From an uncultured Treponema sp. (lineage in GTDB: Bacteria > Spirochaetota > Spirochaetia > Treponematales > Treponemataceae), in contig CALCRU010000033.1 in assembly GCA_937894335.1 (NCBI GenBank), positions 1 through 64,000 on the forward strand: 64,000 nt of DNA, read 5' to 3'. Each line of letters begins with the position of its first letter. Within the stretch, counting starts at the first letter, position 1. Made by a program: the position numbers and the translations under genes. Shown here piece by piece: positions 52,004 through 61,595 of the stretch. The notes below the pieces were generated by a model that saw nothing but the letters and a program-made list of their open reading frames with translations, did no database searches and had not been told where the DNA came from.

Positions 52004-52020
52004 CATTAAAACAACTTGTT

Positions 52021-53214
52021 CTACTCACCAGAAAGGGCTTTTACAGGGTCAAGTTTTGCTGCACGGGAAGCAGGACTTAATCCGAAGAAGATTCCCACAA
52101 ACACGGAAAAGAAAAATGCTATGATGCAGGCGTTACCGCTTATAACAAAGGAAATTGACATGACATATTCCGCTGCGAGACTGATTAAAATTCCCAAAAT
52201 GATTCCCGCAATGCCCCCCATAATCGTAATGCTGGCAGACTCCACAAGAAAGAGCTGCTTTATTACGGCAGGACTTGCACCTAGTGCCTTACGGATTCCA
52301 ATTTCTTGTTTTCGTTCAGTAACTGTTACAATCATTATGTTCATAATGCCAATGCCACCAACTAAAAGTGAAATAGCAGCAATAGCGGCAAGCATTGCAG
52401 AAAGTGTGCCTGTTACGCTGGACATTTGTTCTATCATGGACTGCATGCTCATTACATTTACGGAACTGCTCGAGCCGGTAAGAGTTTCGCAGTACTCCTT
52501 TATGTCGCTTACAAGAGTAACAGCATTTTCTTTTGAAACTGCCTGCACCATTACAGAAGAAGCGGTAGGGTTGGGAGTAATTTTTTTAGAATAAAATCCT
52601 CTGGGAATGTAACAACCTGTAGAAGTTGATTCCATTCCTGAACTTTGCTCCTTAAGGACGCCAATAACTTCAAAGTTGAATGTAACATTGCTGGCAACAA
52701 GAAGCACATTTTTTCCCACAGCATCTCCGTTTGGAAAGAGAGAAGATGCTATGTCGCTTCCAAGAATTATTTTTTGCGTACCCTTTACATTGTCAGTTAC
52801 AGAAAAGTATTCTCCAGAATCTAGCTGTATTCCGTACATTTCAAGGTAGCCCGTTTCTATTGCAGAACAACTTGCGCTTGCACTTGAAGCTCCGTAAGAA
52901 ATTGTCGCGCTTAAGGTATTCTTGTACCAGATTTTTTTTATGTTAAGAATGTTGTCAAAAAGTTTTTCGCGGAATTCTTCGTTAAAGGTGATTGTTGTTG
53001 ACTGTCCCCTTCGCGACATAAAGCCCGCACTTATGCTTACCACATCAAGACCAGTTGAACCAAGGCTGTCCTGTATCTGCTTTGTACTGCTTGAGCCAAG
53101 ACTCATTATAACAATGACCGAAGCAACGCCTATGATTACGCCGAGAATTGAAAGCATGGTGCGCATTTTGTTACGCCTAAAATTCTGCAAGGAGTTGATG
53201 AAATCTTCAAACAT
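52021..53214 (-). CDS. MacB-type ABC efflux permease
   Basis: A 397-residue FtsX-family permease with one transmembrane helix near residues 20-40, a large MacB periplasmic domain (about 50-260), and three helices at the C-terminus (about 270-390). Motifs: LGVIIGVASVIVIMSLG and GIMNIMIVTVTERKQEIGIRKALGA. It starts at ATG 53214 with AGGAGG six bases upstream, overlapping the ATPase stop by eight bases. It is part of the tripartite TolC-MFP-ATPase-permease set. Likely exports a small molecule, peptide or lipoprotein-like substrate across both membranes. Confidence 0.93.
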   Translation of the reverse strand: MFEDFINSLQNFRRNKMRTMLSILGVIIGVASVIVIMSLGSSSTKQIQDSLGSTGLDVVSISAGFMSRRGQSTTITFNEEFREKLFDNILNIKKIWYKNTLSATISYGASSASASCSAIETGYLEMYGIQLDSGEYFSVTDNVKGTQKIILGSDIASSLFPNGDAVGKNVLLVASNVTFNFEVIGVLKEQSSGMESTSTGCYIPRGFYSKKITPNPTASSVMVQAVSKENAVTLVSDIKEYCETLTGSSSSVNVMSMQSMIEQMSSVTGTLSAMLAAIAAISLLVGGIGIMNIMIVTVTERKQEIGIRKALGASPAVIKQLFLVESASITIMGGIAGIILGILISLAAEYVMSISFVISGNACIIAFFFSVFVGIFFGLSPASRAAKLDPVKALSGE

Positions 53215-53920
53215 TCTGCGCCTCCTGAATGTCATCGGACTGAATCATTCCGTCAAGAATTCTAATGCACCTTCTGGAACTTGCACCAATTTTAGGGTCA
53301 TGGGTAACTATTACCACAGTTGTTCCGCTCTGATTTATTTCGTTAAAAAGCTGCATTACAGCCTTACCTGTTGCCGTATCCAATGCGCCAGTTGGCTCAT
53401 CGGCAAGAATAATCTGAGGACGGGTAACGGTTGCCCTTGCTATTGCCACACGCTGTTTTTGTCCGCCTGAAAGTTCATGGGGTCTGTGGTTCATTCTGTC
53501 CTGAAGCCCTACACGCTCAAGAGCCTCCCTTGCGCGAACAGCACGCTCCTTTCTGTCAACGCCAGCATACCTTAGAGGAAGCATGACATTTTCTAGCACC
53601 GTCATGGATGAAAGCAGAAAGTACTGTTGGAAGACAAATCCTACAGTTTCGTTTCTAAGAACAGCAAGTTCTTTTTCTGACATGGATGCAGTGGGTTTAC
53701 CGCAAACTTCCACTATGCCAGAAGAGGGACGGTCAAGGCAGCCTATCATGTTCATGCATGTAGACTTGCCCGAACCAGAGGGGCCCATTATGGTAACGAA
53801 TTCCCCCTGCCTAATTGTAAAAGAAATTCCCCTAAGGGCATACACGGTTGTGTCCCCAATTGCATACTCCCTTTTTACATCCTGCATGCGGATTACTTCA
53901 CGCGCTTCATTCAGTTCCAT
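53207..53920 (-). CDS. ABC transporter ATPase, MacB/LolD-like
   Basis: A 237-residue nucleotide-binding subunit with Walker A GPSGSGKST, signature LSGGQKQRVAIARA and Walker B IILADEPTGALD. Unlike Escherichia MacB, ATPase and permease are separate polypeptides. ATG 53918-53920 is fused to the stop of the membrane fusion gene as TAATG, with GGGAGG upstream. Confidence 0.95.
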   Translation of the reverse strand: MELNEAREVIRMQDVKREYAIGDTTVYALRGISFTIRQGEFVTIMGPSGSGKSTCMNMIGCLDRPSSGIVEVCGKPTASMSEKELAVLRNETVGFVFQQYFLLSSMTVLENVMLPLRYAGVDRKERAVRAREALERVGLQDRMNHRPHELSGGQKQRVAIARATVTRPQIILADEPTGALDTATGKAVMQLFNEINQSGTTVVIVTHDPKIGASSRRCIRILDGMIQSDDIQEAQNV

Positions 53921-55002
53921 TAAAAGCCTCCCGGAGGTCCACCTGCTCCACCACCGGGCGCACCGCCACCCTGAGAGTTACCAGAAGGACGAGCTCCGTT
54001 ACCGCCAGAAGAAGTTCTGTTTGCATTGTTGCGGTTCATGCCAGAAGCACGCACTTCGCTCTGAGCCTTAAGAACTTCTCCTCCGCTCAGTCCCGTAAGA
54101 ATTTCTACATAAGTGGAATCATAATTTTGAACAGTTACCGCAATCCGCTCTCCCGTACGGGCTAGCTCAACATAGGCACCATCCTTGTCCTGAGCAACAG
54201 CATACCGTTCCACTAGCACATAGTTTTCATCGGGACTAACTTTTATTTCTCCGCTAAAAGAAAAGTTTGGAAGTATTACATCAGGATATTCGTCTATTCT
54301 AAGTTTGACTTTTACCACAGTTGCACCACGGCTAGTTACTTCTCCTATGGCAGGCCATCCTACAACATAGCCGTTTACAATTCCGTCGTAAGCAGGAAAA
54401 GTAAATTCAACAGGAAGCCCCTCCTGAAGTTTTACAACATCTGTTTCGGTAACTTCAACTTCTGCGGTAAGATAAGAAACATCTACAAGAGTTCCAATGG
54501 AATCTTTTGCCGCAAGAGAGTCTCCCACAGAAACCTTAAGATTTGCAATAACTCCGTCAAATGTGGCAATTACCTTACACTCATTTATTTTCTGCACAAG
54601 AGCCAAACGCTGGGTTTCCATAAGTTCAATTTCTTTTGCCGAACCGTTTATTTTTTTTGTCGCCATGTTGTAGTCATGCTGAGCCAGATTGTACTGCTGT
54701 GTCGTGTCGTCAAGCTGAACAAGAAGGTCTCCTTTTTTTACATAGTCACCCTGCTGAACATAAACGCCTACAACCGTACCAGAAGAAAGTGCCTGTAAAG
54801 ACTGACTTTGAGCGGCAGAAACAGTTCCCGAAATTTCTATTACATTTTCGTAAGTTTCCGTGCGCACAGTATATGTGGTTGTTTCTAGAGAAGATTTTTT
54901 TGTAAGGGCCTTACGAAGAATTACAAGACCTAATCCAAGAATTACAGTCACTGTAAGAATGACTATTAAAACCTTCACCTTTTTTGACATTTTCTTTTTC
55001 AT
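53920..55002 (-). CDS. Membrane fusion protein (MacA/HlyD-like) with Gly-rich tail
   Basis: A 360-residue periplasmic adaptor anchored by one N-terminal transmembrane helix (about residues 8-28). Two biotinyl-lipoyl half-motifs (GTVVGVYVQQGDYVKKGDLL and ATFDGVIANLKVSVGDSL) flank a short coiled coil of about 40 residues, followed by beta-barrel domains. The last 40 residues are Gly/Pro/Asn-rich (GGGAPGGGAGGPPGGF) and low in complexity. The start is ATG 55002, one base after the tolC stop; GTG 55011 in the same frame is an alternative. Confidence 0.92.
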   Translation of the reverse strand: MKKKMSKKVKVLIVILTVTVILGLGLVILRKALTKKSSLETTTYTVRTETYENVIEISGTVSAAQSQSLQALSSGTVVGVYVQQGDYVKKGDLLVQLDDTTQQYNLAQHDYNMATKKINGSAKEIELMETQRLALVQKINECKVIATFDGVIANLKVSVGDSLAAKDSIGTLVDVSYLTAEVEVTETDVVKLQEGLPVEFTFPAYDGIVNGYVVGWPAIGEVTSRGATVVKVKLRIDEYPDVILPNFSFSGEIKVSPDENYVLVERYAVAQDKDGAYVELARTGERIAVTVQNYDSTYVEILTGLSGGEVLKAQSEVRASGMNRNNANRTSSGGNGARPSGNSQGGGAPGGGAGGPPGGF

Positions 55003-55003
55003 A

Positions 55004-56425
55004 TTATTCACCGTCCCTACAGAACAAAAGTTCCGTTTCGTTGTTATAGATGATTAAATCAATATCGTTCATAAGACACTTAAGCCTGTAGTTTTCTTCG
55101 TTTACAAGAGCCGCATCATATTCAGACTTGCTTACAATTCCCTGAGCGTACCATTCCGCTGTGTCCCGAGCAAGTTCCGAATAGAGCTGGTAAGATTCTG
55201 CATTTGTCTGTCTTGACCACAAAATGTCAGAAAGCGAAGACTGCTGATTTACGACCGCTGTCTCGTAGTTTTTTTCTGCGGATTGAATGTCGTACTCTTC
55301 CTGAAGGGCATTTAATTCCGTAACCTGATTCTGCAAGTCTGTTTTCTTAAAGCCAAAAGGATTTACCGTAATGCCCATGGTAATGACAGGGCTTGCATTT
55401 TCCGCACCCACTGGAAGAGAGACACCTCCCGTTACCGAAAGGGAATTGCTCCAAGAAAACTTTGCGGATGCATCAAGGGAATTTGATTTTGTCTGGGAGT
55501 TATCAAATGTAAAGCCCGCACTTGCAGAAAGGGTAATGTCGGAACTTGCATTTCTTGAAGCCTCGTTTATGTACTGAGTCCACAATGCGCTTTCCAGTTC
55601 AGTGTAGTTTTCCTTTGCAAAAGAAAGAACATCCACCGCCTCTACCTGAGGAATTTCTGTAGGAAGAAAATTCATTGCAGTTCCTGAAGTATATTCCACT
55701 CCACACTTTGCCGCAAAGACAGAAACTTTACGCTCAAGTTCGCGGTTAGCAGTTTCTACCGAGCGCTCGTCAGAAAGAACCTTCATGTAGGCAGTCCTGT
55801 ACTTTGAACTTGTGCTTGCGTACCCCTGGGCCACAATCTGCTCAAAGGAAATACGGTCTTCGCTAAGGCTTTTTTCCGCACTGATAACGGAAGAGGCCGC
55901 ATTGTACAGGGACTTTAATTCGTTGTAAAACTGTTTTTCGGCGGTAAGATAACCGTTGGAAAGTTTCCGCTCAGCCTCAAGAACCTGTCGCTCTGACTTT
56001 TGCAGGGTAACGGAACGCTCCGCCACAGAACTGCTTATTATGTCCGCACTTACAGAAATGCTAGTGTCGCTTACGGAGGCATCATCATTTTTTACAGAAA
56101 CCGAACTTCCTACAGAAAGACCAAGATTTGACGCCTGAGGAATTGAAGCCGTTGCCGACGGTCTAAAAGAAAAGGATGAGCCTTCGCTACCGGGACGGAT
56201 TGTAATTGTGCCAGTGGAAATCTGAATGTCAAAACCGTTGTTCAGTTGGGTTATCTGCGAGTTAAGCTGCTGCTTTTCTAGAGAGGTAGAAAGCTGCTTA
56301 AGGGACAGGTCATTTTTAAGGTAGCCCTCCAATAGGACTTCGACAGAGTAGGAATCCGCAAAAAGTGGAGCCGAAGCCATGAGGAGGCACACCATGAATG
56401 CAAACGTCTTTCCGTGTTTCATCAT
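55004..56425 (-). CDS. TolC-family outer-membrane efflux protein
   Basis: An outer-membrane channel of about 473 residues. The signal peptide FAFMVCLLMASAPLFA is followed by the mature start DSYSVEVLL. Long alternating helices in two similar halves match TolC repeats. The start is ATG 56425 or 56422. A TTG at 56440 also opens the frame but is less likely. TATCTT lies six bases before ATG 56425, so a leaderless start is possible, though the -35 is poor. First gene of the efflux operon. Confidence 0.9.
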   Translation of the reverse strand: MMKHGKTFAFMVCLLMASAPLFADSYSVEVLLEGYLKNDLSLKQLSTSLEKQQLNSQITQLNNGFDIQISTGTITIRPGSEGSSFSFRPSATASIPQASNLGLSVGSSVSVKNDDASVSDTSISVSADIISSSVAERSVTLQKSERQVLEAERKLSNGYLTAEKQFYNELKSLYNAASSVISAEKSLSEDRISFEQIVAQGYASTSSKYRTAYMKVLSDERSVETANRELERKVSVFAAKCGVEYTSGTAMNFLPTEIPQVEAVDVLSFAKENYTELESALWTQYINEASRNASSDITLSASAGFTFDNSQTKSNSLDASAKFSWSNSLSVTGGVSLPVGAENASPVITMGITVNPFGFKKTDLQNQVTELNALQEEYDIQSAEKNYETAVVNQQSSLSDILWSRQTNAESYQLYSELARDTAEWYAQGIVSKSEYDAALVNEENYRLKCLMNDIDLIIYNNETELLFCRDGE

Positions 56426-56508
56426 AGTGTTAAGATACAACAGTCGCCTTAAAATAGGCTATAATTTTGGATAAAGAAACTGTTATAAATCATCTAATAA
56501 CAGAATTT

Positions 56509-57534
56509 TTATAGGTATTTCTTTAATTCCTCAATGATGGGGCGAGCATGTTCGTCAGAAAGACCATAGTCCATTTCCTTATAGCTCCACGCAGCACGAC
56601 CGATGTTGTACTTTACAAACGCAGCATTTATTGCCTTGTACCACTCAAGGGTATCCTTTACTTCTGCAAGGTTGATTACGCCGTATTCTCCGCAGTAAAG
56701 GAGGGCGTTTCTTTCTTCGGCAACCGCAACAGCCTTTGCAAAGAGAGCGTCAAAAAGCTGACCGTCCACCATGGGACCGGGAAGGGAGTTAACAAGGGGA
56801 GTTGAATGCAGTTCCAAGGCTTTTGCATTTTTCTGATAAGATTCTACAGAGACGGGAAAGTTCATTCTAAAGTGACGGGGCATTTCCCTAACCCAATAGG
56901 CTCCCTGATGGGTAAAGAGGAGCGGCTCGTAGCAGTGGAAGTTGTAAACAATTTTGTCGTCTGCAGGTGGTTCCAAGTCTTCAAGGGCGTCAATGCTGTT
57001 GTTCCAGTAACCGCCCACAAGAATGTAAACATCGGGGCAGATGGCACGGATGCGCTTTATGCATTTTCCCGCAATGGAATTCCAAACGGAAGAAAAAGAT
57101 TTTTCAGTAATTTCGTTAAGAAGTTCAAAGGCAACAGTGTCGGAATACTTTCCAAAGCGACGGGCAAATTCTTCCCACAGGCGGTAGAAGCGTTCCTGAA
57201 GTTTTTCGTCAGAAAAGAATCCTGTTTCGGCTTCACCCTGATCAAAAGAAAATCCTGCCGTCTTATGAAGGTCTAAAACCATGTTAAGCTTGTAGCGTCT
57301 GCACAGATTGATTGCCTTTTCAAGACGAGCAAATCCTTCTTCGATGTAAGTGCCGTCTTTTGTCTCTACAAGATTGTAGTCAACTGGAATACGAATGTGG
57401 TCAAGTCCCCATGTGGAAAGTTCCGCAAAGTCGCTGTCAACAATAAAGGTGTCGTATCTTTTCTGAGTATGGTCGCACTGTGAAAACCATCCGCCTAAAT
57501 TTATACCTTTTTCAAAACCAACAAATCTGCGCAT
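56509..57534 (-). CDS. GH5 family glycoside hydrolase
   Basis: A 341-residue clan GH-A beta-glycosidase. The GINLGGWF start, the DHIRIPVDYN motif, the acid/base Glu in AFELLNEI and the nucleophile Glu in LLYCGEYGV are in the GH5 order. It has no signal peptide, so it works on imported oligosaccharides in the cytoplasm. Substrates in the family include cellulose fragments and beta-1,3-glucosides; I cannot decide. ATG 57534 has GAGGAG five bases upstream. It lies 11 bp after cimA, an odd pairing with an amino-acid gene. Confidence 0.93.
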   Translation of the reverse strand: MRRFVGFEKGINLGGWFSQCDHTQKRYDTFIVDSDFAELSTWGLDHIRIPVDYNLVETKDGTYIEEGFARLEKAINLCRRYKLNMVLDLHKTAGFSFDQGEAETGFFSDEKLQERFYRLWEEFARRFGKYSDTVAFELLNEITEKSFSSVWNSIAGKCIKRIRAICPDVYILVGGYWNNSIDALEDLEPPADDKIVYNFHCYEPLLFTHQGAYWVREMPRHFRMNFPVSVESYQKNAKALELHSTPLVNSLPGPMVDGQLFDALFAKAVAVAEERNALLYCGEYGVINLAEVKDTLEWYKAINAAFVKYNIGRAAWSYKEMDYGLSDEHARPIIEELKKYL

Positions 57535-57545
57535 AACAACTCCTC

Positions 57546-59144
57546 TTATATCAGCTTCTGATATTTCTTTTCTATGTCTTTAATCAACTTGTATTCAAAT
57601 GAATCCACAAGGGCAAGCCATGACGCCTCAACAACATCGCAACTTACACCGATTGTAGTCCAACTGTCATTGCCGTCAGAGCTTTCTATAAGTACGCGGA
57701 CTTTTGAAGCCGTTGCACTTTTTGAATCCAGAACGCGAACCTTGTAGTCTGTAAGCCTTATCTGCTCCACTGTTGGATAGAAGGTACTTAAGGCTGAACG
57801 AAGCGCATTGTCCAAAGCATTAACAGGACCGTTACCCTCGCCTGCTGCAACACGGATGCTTCCTTCCACATCAATCTTTAACTGGGCAAAAGAATAGAGA
57901 TTTTCTTCTACCAGAGGAATTTCTCCGCTTGTCTTGTAGTAGTGAAGTTTAAAGAAGGGCTGATACTTTCCAATTGCCTTTCTTACCAAAAGTTCAAAAC
58001 TTCCATCAGCACCCTCAAACTGGTATCCGTTATGTTCAAGTTCCTTAACCTTTGCAATTATTTCTGAAACCACAGGGCTTGACTTTGTAATAGAAGAATC
58101 AAACTTCTTGATTTTTTCTATTATCATGCTACGGCCTGCAACCTCGCTCATAAGGAAGACCCGTTCGTTACCAACTGCATCAGGAGAAATGTGTTCGTAG
58201 GCGACAGGATTTTTTAACACAGCATCGATGTGCATTCCAGCCTTATGAGCAAATGCATTCTGTCCAACATAGGGCATGCCCTGCTCAAGGGGAATGTTTG
58301 TTATTTCCGCAACACGGCGGCAGATGGGAGTAAGAAGTGCCATGTTTTCCTGAGGAATGCACTGTTTTCCCATTTTAAGCTGAAGGTTAGCAATGATTGT
58401 GGAAAGGTTTGCGTTACCCGTTCGTTCTCCAAAGCCAAGGAGGACACCCTGCACATGGGTGGCACCAGCTTGCACAGCAATAAGAGAATTTGCAACAGCA
58501 AGTCCCGAGTCGTTGTGGGTATGGATTCCGATTTTTACTTTTTTTCCAAAGCGCTCAAAGACAGTCTGTGTTGCTTCCCGGCATTCGTCAGGAAGAGCAC
58601 CGCCCTTTGTCTCGCAAAGAATTAAAACTGACGCACCACCTTCCACGGCAGCAGAAAGAGACTTAAGGGCATAGTCGGGATTTTTCTGAAAGCCAGTAAA
58701 GAAATGTTCCGCATCGTACATTACATTCTTGCCCTCACCCTTAAGATAGGCGCAGGTATCATTTATCATCTGAAGGTTTTCTTCTAGGGTTGCATGAAGA
58801 ACTTCCGTAACCTGAAAGTCCCAAGACTTGCCAAATATGACAACATCATCAGTTCCGGCCGCAATAAGACTTTGGAGGTTTGCGTCTTCCGCACAGGGAA
58901 TGTCTTTTCTGCGAGTTGAACCAAAGGCAACAAGTCTTGCATTTTTTAGCTTAAGTTCCTTTGCCCTCTGAAAAAACTCCATGTCCTTAGGATTGCTTCC
59001 CGGATTTCCCGCCTCTATGTAGGTAACGCCCAGTTCGTCAAGAGCCTCTACAATGTGCAACTTATCCTGAACAGAATAGCTTATGCCCTCACCCTGAGAA
59101 CCGTCCCGTAATGTTGAATCAAGTATTTCTATCTTTTCGTCCAT
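57546..59144 (-). CDS. cimA: (R)-citramalate synthase
   Basis: Condenses pyruvate with acetyl-CoA to citramalate, opening the threonine-independent isoleucine route. From ATG 59144 the protein is 532 residues. It has the HMGL-like TIM barrel (LDSTLRDGSQGEG, YIEAGNPGSNPKD, GIHTHNDSGLAVANSL) and a C-terminal LeuA-type allosteric dimer domain (about residues 385-515) that usually binds isoleucine. The length and the NPGSNPKD motif fit CimA rather than LeuA or homocitrate synthase. The frame continues upstream to 59207, but promoter position fixes the start at 59144. Confidence 0.9.
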   Translation of the reverse strand: MDEKIEILDSTLRDGSQGEGISYSVQDKLHIVEALDELGVTYIEAGNPGSNPKDMEFFQRAKELKLKNARLVAFGSTRRKDIPCAEDANLQSLIAAGTDDVVIFGKSWDFQVTEVLHATLEENLQMINDTCAYLKGEGKNVMYDAEHFFTGFQKNPDYALKSLSAAVEGGASVLILCETKGGALPDECREATQTVFERFGKKVKIGIHTHNDSGLAVANSLIAVQAGATHVQGVLLGFGERTGNANLSTIIANLQLKMGKQCIPQENMALLTPICRRVAEITNIPLEQGMPYVGQNAFAHKAGMHIDAVLKNPVAYEHISPDAVGNERVFLMSEVAGRSMIIEKIKKFDSSITKSSPVVSEIIAKVKELEHNGYQFEGADGSFELLVRKAIGKYQPFFKLHYYKTSGEIPLVEENLYSFAQLKIDVEGSIRVAAGEGNGPVNALDNALRSALSTFYPTVEQIRLTDYKVRVLDSKSATASKVRVLIESSDGNDSWTTIGVSCDVVEASWLALVDSFEYKLIKDIEKKYQKLI

Positions 59145-59151
59145 GGGCGCT

Positions 59152-59180
59152 ATCATATAGAAGAAATGCGTTTTTCTCAA
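59152..59180 (-). promoter_or_regulatory. cimA: Leaderless-type promoter of cimA
   Basis: TTGAGA (59180-59175), 17 bp, TATGAT (59157-59152), then seven bases to the ATG at 59144. Confidence 0.65.
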
Positions 59181-59220
59181 GAGGGGGTGCCCTCCCCAAA
59201 AAGCCACCGGGTCTGACAGT

Positions 59221-59249
59221 TTGCTTTTTATGCGGCAATATGCTAAACT
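59221..59249 (+). promoter_or_regulatory. thrH: Leaderless-type promoter of thrH
   Basis: TTGCTT (59221-59226), 17 bp, TAAACT (59244-59249), then eight bases (AAGGCATT) to the ATG at 59258. Confidence 0.6.
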
Positions 59250-59257
59250 AAGGCATT

Positions 59258-59872
59258 ATGGCAAACGAAATGTACATTACCTGTTTGGATTTGGAAGGAG
59301 TTCTAGTTCCTGAAATTTGGATTGCATTTGCAAAGGCAAGCGGCATTCCCGAACTTACACGCACCACTCGTGACGAGCCTGACTACGACAGACTTATGAA
59401 GTGGCGCCTTGGGATTCTAAAGGAACATCATCTTGGGCTTAAAGAAATTCAGGATGTAATCGAAACCATAGATCCTCTTCCCGGAGCAAGGGAATTTCTT
59501 GACAAACTGCGCGACAAGTGCCAGACAATAATCATAAGCGACACATTCACTCAGTTTGCGGCTCCCCTTATGCGAAAGTTGGGTCAGCCTACAATTTTCT
59601 GCAACACTCTTGAAGTCGCACCCGACGGAGAAATTACAGGATTTAAGATGAGGTGTGCCCAGAGCAAACTGACTACCGTAAAGGCTCTCCAGTCAATCGG
59701 ATTTACAACCATTGCGAGCGGAGACAGCCATAACGATTTGGCCATGATAAAAGCAAGCAAGGCAGGATTCCTCTTCCGAAGCACTGAACAGATAAAGGCT
59801 AACAATCCCGACCTTAAGGCTTACGAAGAATACGACGACCTGCTTAATGCCATTCTGGCGGAAATAAACTAA
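59258..59872 (+). CDS. thrH: ThrH phosphoserine phosphatase / homoserine phosphotransferase
   Basis: A 204-residue HAD enzyme very close to Pseudomonas ThrH. CLDLEGVLVPEIWIAFA holds the nucleophile motif with Glu in place of the second Asp, followed by TTRDEPDYDRLMKWRL, the SDTF motif and GDSHNDLAMI. Family members dephosphorylate phosphoserine and can move the phosphate to homoserine. It is followed 23 bp later by fhs, joining serine and one-carbon metabolism. Confidence 0.93.
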   Translation: MANEMYITCLDLEGVLVPEIWIAFAKASGIPELTRTTRDEPDYDRLMKWRLGILKEHHLGLKEIQDVIETIDPLPGAREFLDKLRDKCQTIIISDTFTQFAAPLMRKLGQPTIFCNTLEVAPDGEITGFKMRCAQSKLTTVKALQSIGFTTIASGDSHNDLAMIKASKAGFLFRSTEQIKANNPDLKAYEEYDDLLNAILAEIN

Positions 59873-59895
59873 CTTTATTTTTTAAGGGAGGCTAT

Positions 59896-61578
59896 ATGCT
59901 TACAGACATTCAGATTGCCCAGAGTGCAAAACTCTTACCTATTTCAGACATAGCCTCATCAATCAACTTAAAGGATGATGATTTGGAATGCTACGGAAGC
60001 ACAAAGGCAAAACTCACTTTTAAGACTTTGAACGCCCTACAGGAAAAGGCAAAAAATCCTTCCTCAAGGGGAAAGCTTATCCTTGTAACCGCCATGACTC
60101 CTACTGCGGCTGGCGAAGGAAAGTCAACTGTAACAATTGCTCTTGGCGACTCACTTAAGGCGGCTGGAAAAAAGACCGTCATTGCCTTACGAGAACCCTC
60201 ACTTGGTCCCTGCTTTGGAGTAAAGGGAGGTGCATGTGGCGGAGGATACGCTCAGGTTGTTCCCATGGAAGACATAAACCTGCACTTTACAGGCGACATT
60301 CATGCAATTACTGCGGCAAACAATCTTATTGCAGCCCTTATAGACAATCACCTGCAACAGGGTAACGAACTGGGCATAGACCCTAGAACCGTAACATGGA
60401 AAAGATGCGTAGATTTAAACGACCGTGCCCTTCGCAATGTGGTAATTGGTTTGGGAAGCCGCATAGACGGAGTTCCCCGGGAAAGCCACTTCCAGATTTC
60501 CGTTGCAAGCGAAATAATGGCCATAGTCTGCCTGTCAAAATCAATCAGCGAACTTAAAGAAAAAATCAGTTCAATCACCATAGGCGAAACATATGCAAAG
60601 CGCCCCGTAAAGTTTGGCGAGCTAAAGTGTACTGGTGCAATTGCGGCACTTCTTAAGGATGCCATAAGACCAAACCTTGTACAAACTCTGGAACACACGC
60701 CAGCCTTTATTCACGGCGGACCTTTTGCAAACATTGCCCACGGATGTAATTCAATTAACGCAACTATCTGCGCCCTTGCCACTGGAGACTATGTTGTTAC
60801 CGAAGCGGGATTTGCGGCAGACTTGGGAGCAGAAAAATTCTTTGACATAAAGTGCAGAAAGAACGGACTAAGCCCCAATGCGGCGGTTATTGTTGCCACA
60901 GTGCGCGCCCTTAAGATGCACGGAGGAGTTTTAAAGGCGGATCTTTCAAAGGAAAACCTTGAAGCCCTTACCAAAGGATTTGAAAACCTTAGAGTTCATA
61001 TTCAGAACACCAGACAGTTTGGCATTCCCGTTACAGTTGCCGTAAACAGATTTTCTTCCGACACTGACGCAGAACTTGAAGCCGTTAAAAAACTTTGCGA
61101 AGAAGAAGGATGTTCTGCTGTTATTTGCGACGGATGGGCACTGGGTTCAAAGGGTGCAAAAGACCTTGCGCAAAAAGTGATTTCACTGTGCGAAGAAAAA
61201 AGCGCATTCACTCCACTCTACCCTGACGACATGAGCCTTGTGCAAAAAATAGAAACACTTGCAAAAAAACTCTATCGGGCTGGTTCAGTTTCTTTCGAGG
61301 CAAAGGCTGTAAAAAAACTTGCCTCCTACCAGACTGAATACGGGAAACTCCCAATCTGCATGGCAAAGACTCAGAATTCAATTACCCATGACAAATCCGT
61401 GCTTGGTGCACCAGAAGAAGGCTATACTTTCCCAATTAGGGATGTTCAACTTTTTAGCGGTGCGGGATTCATTGTTGCCTATGCAGGAGACATGGTAGAC
61501 ATGCCCGGCTTACCCAAAGTGCCTGCTGCACAAAACATTGATGTAGACGACAACGGAATCATTTCGGGACTTTTCTAA
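59896..61578 (+). CDS. fhs: Formate-tetrahydrofolate ligase
   Basis: ATP-dependent formation of 10-formyl-THF from formate. The 560 residues have the P-loop TPTAAGEGKSTVTIAL, PSLGPCFGVKGGACGGGYAQV, and HGGPFANIAHGCNS. Length is typical of bacterial FTHFS. GGGAGG lies six bases before ATG 59896. In Treponema, Fhs may serve acetogenesis or formate use as well as purine synthesis; nothing else of an acetogenic pathway is visible here. Confidence 0.97.
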   Translation: MLTDIQIAQSAKLLPISDIASSINLKDDDLECYGSTKAKLTFKTLNALQEKAKNPSSRGKLILVTAMTPTAAGEGKSTVTIALGDSLKAAGKKTVIALREPSLGPCFGVKGGACGGGYAQVVPMEDINLHFTGDIHAITAANNLIAALIDNHLQQGNELGIDPRTVTWKRCVDLNDRALRNVVIGLGSRIDGVPRESHFQISVASEIMAIVCLSKSISELKEKISSITIGETYAKRPVKFGELKCTGAIAALLKDAIRPNLVQTLEHTPAFIHGGPFANIAHGCNSINATICALATGDYVVTEAGFAADLGAEKFFDIKCRKNGLSPNAAVIVATVRALKMHGGVLKADLSKENLEALTKGFENLRVHIQNTRQFGIPVTVAVNRFSSDTDAELEAVKKLCEEEGCSAVICDGWALGSKGAKDLAQKVISLCEEKSAFTPLYPDDMSLVQKIETLAKKLYRAGSVSFEAKAVKKLASYQTEYGKLPICMAKTQNSITHDKSVLGAPEEGYTFPIRDVQLFSGAGFIVAYAGDMVDMPGLPKVPAAQNIDVDDNGIISGLF

Positions 61579-61595
61579 CAGACTATTGCTTCCGC

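Noticed and set aside
59190..59206. GAGGG/CCCTC hairpin between cimA and thrH
   Set aside because: Only five base pairs and no U tract; not a convincing terminator or operator.
59145..59207. Upstream extension of cimA to 59207
   Set aside because: The extension covers the promoter elements at 59152-59180 and gives an atypical N-terminus.
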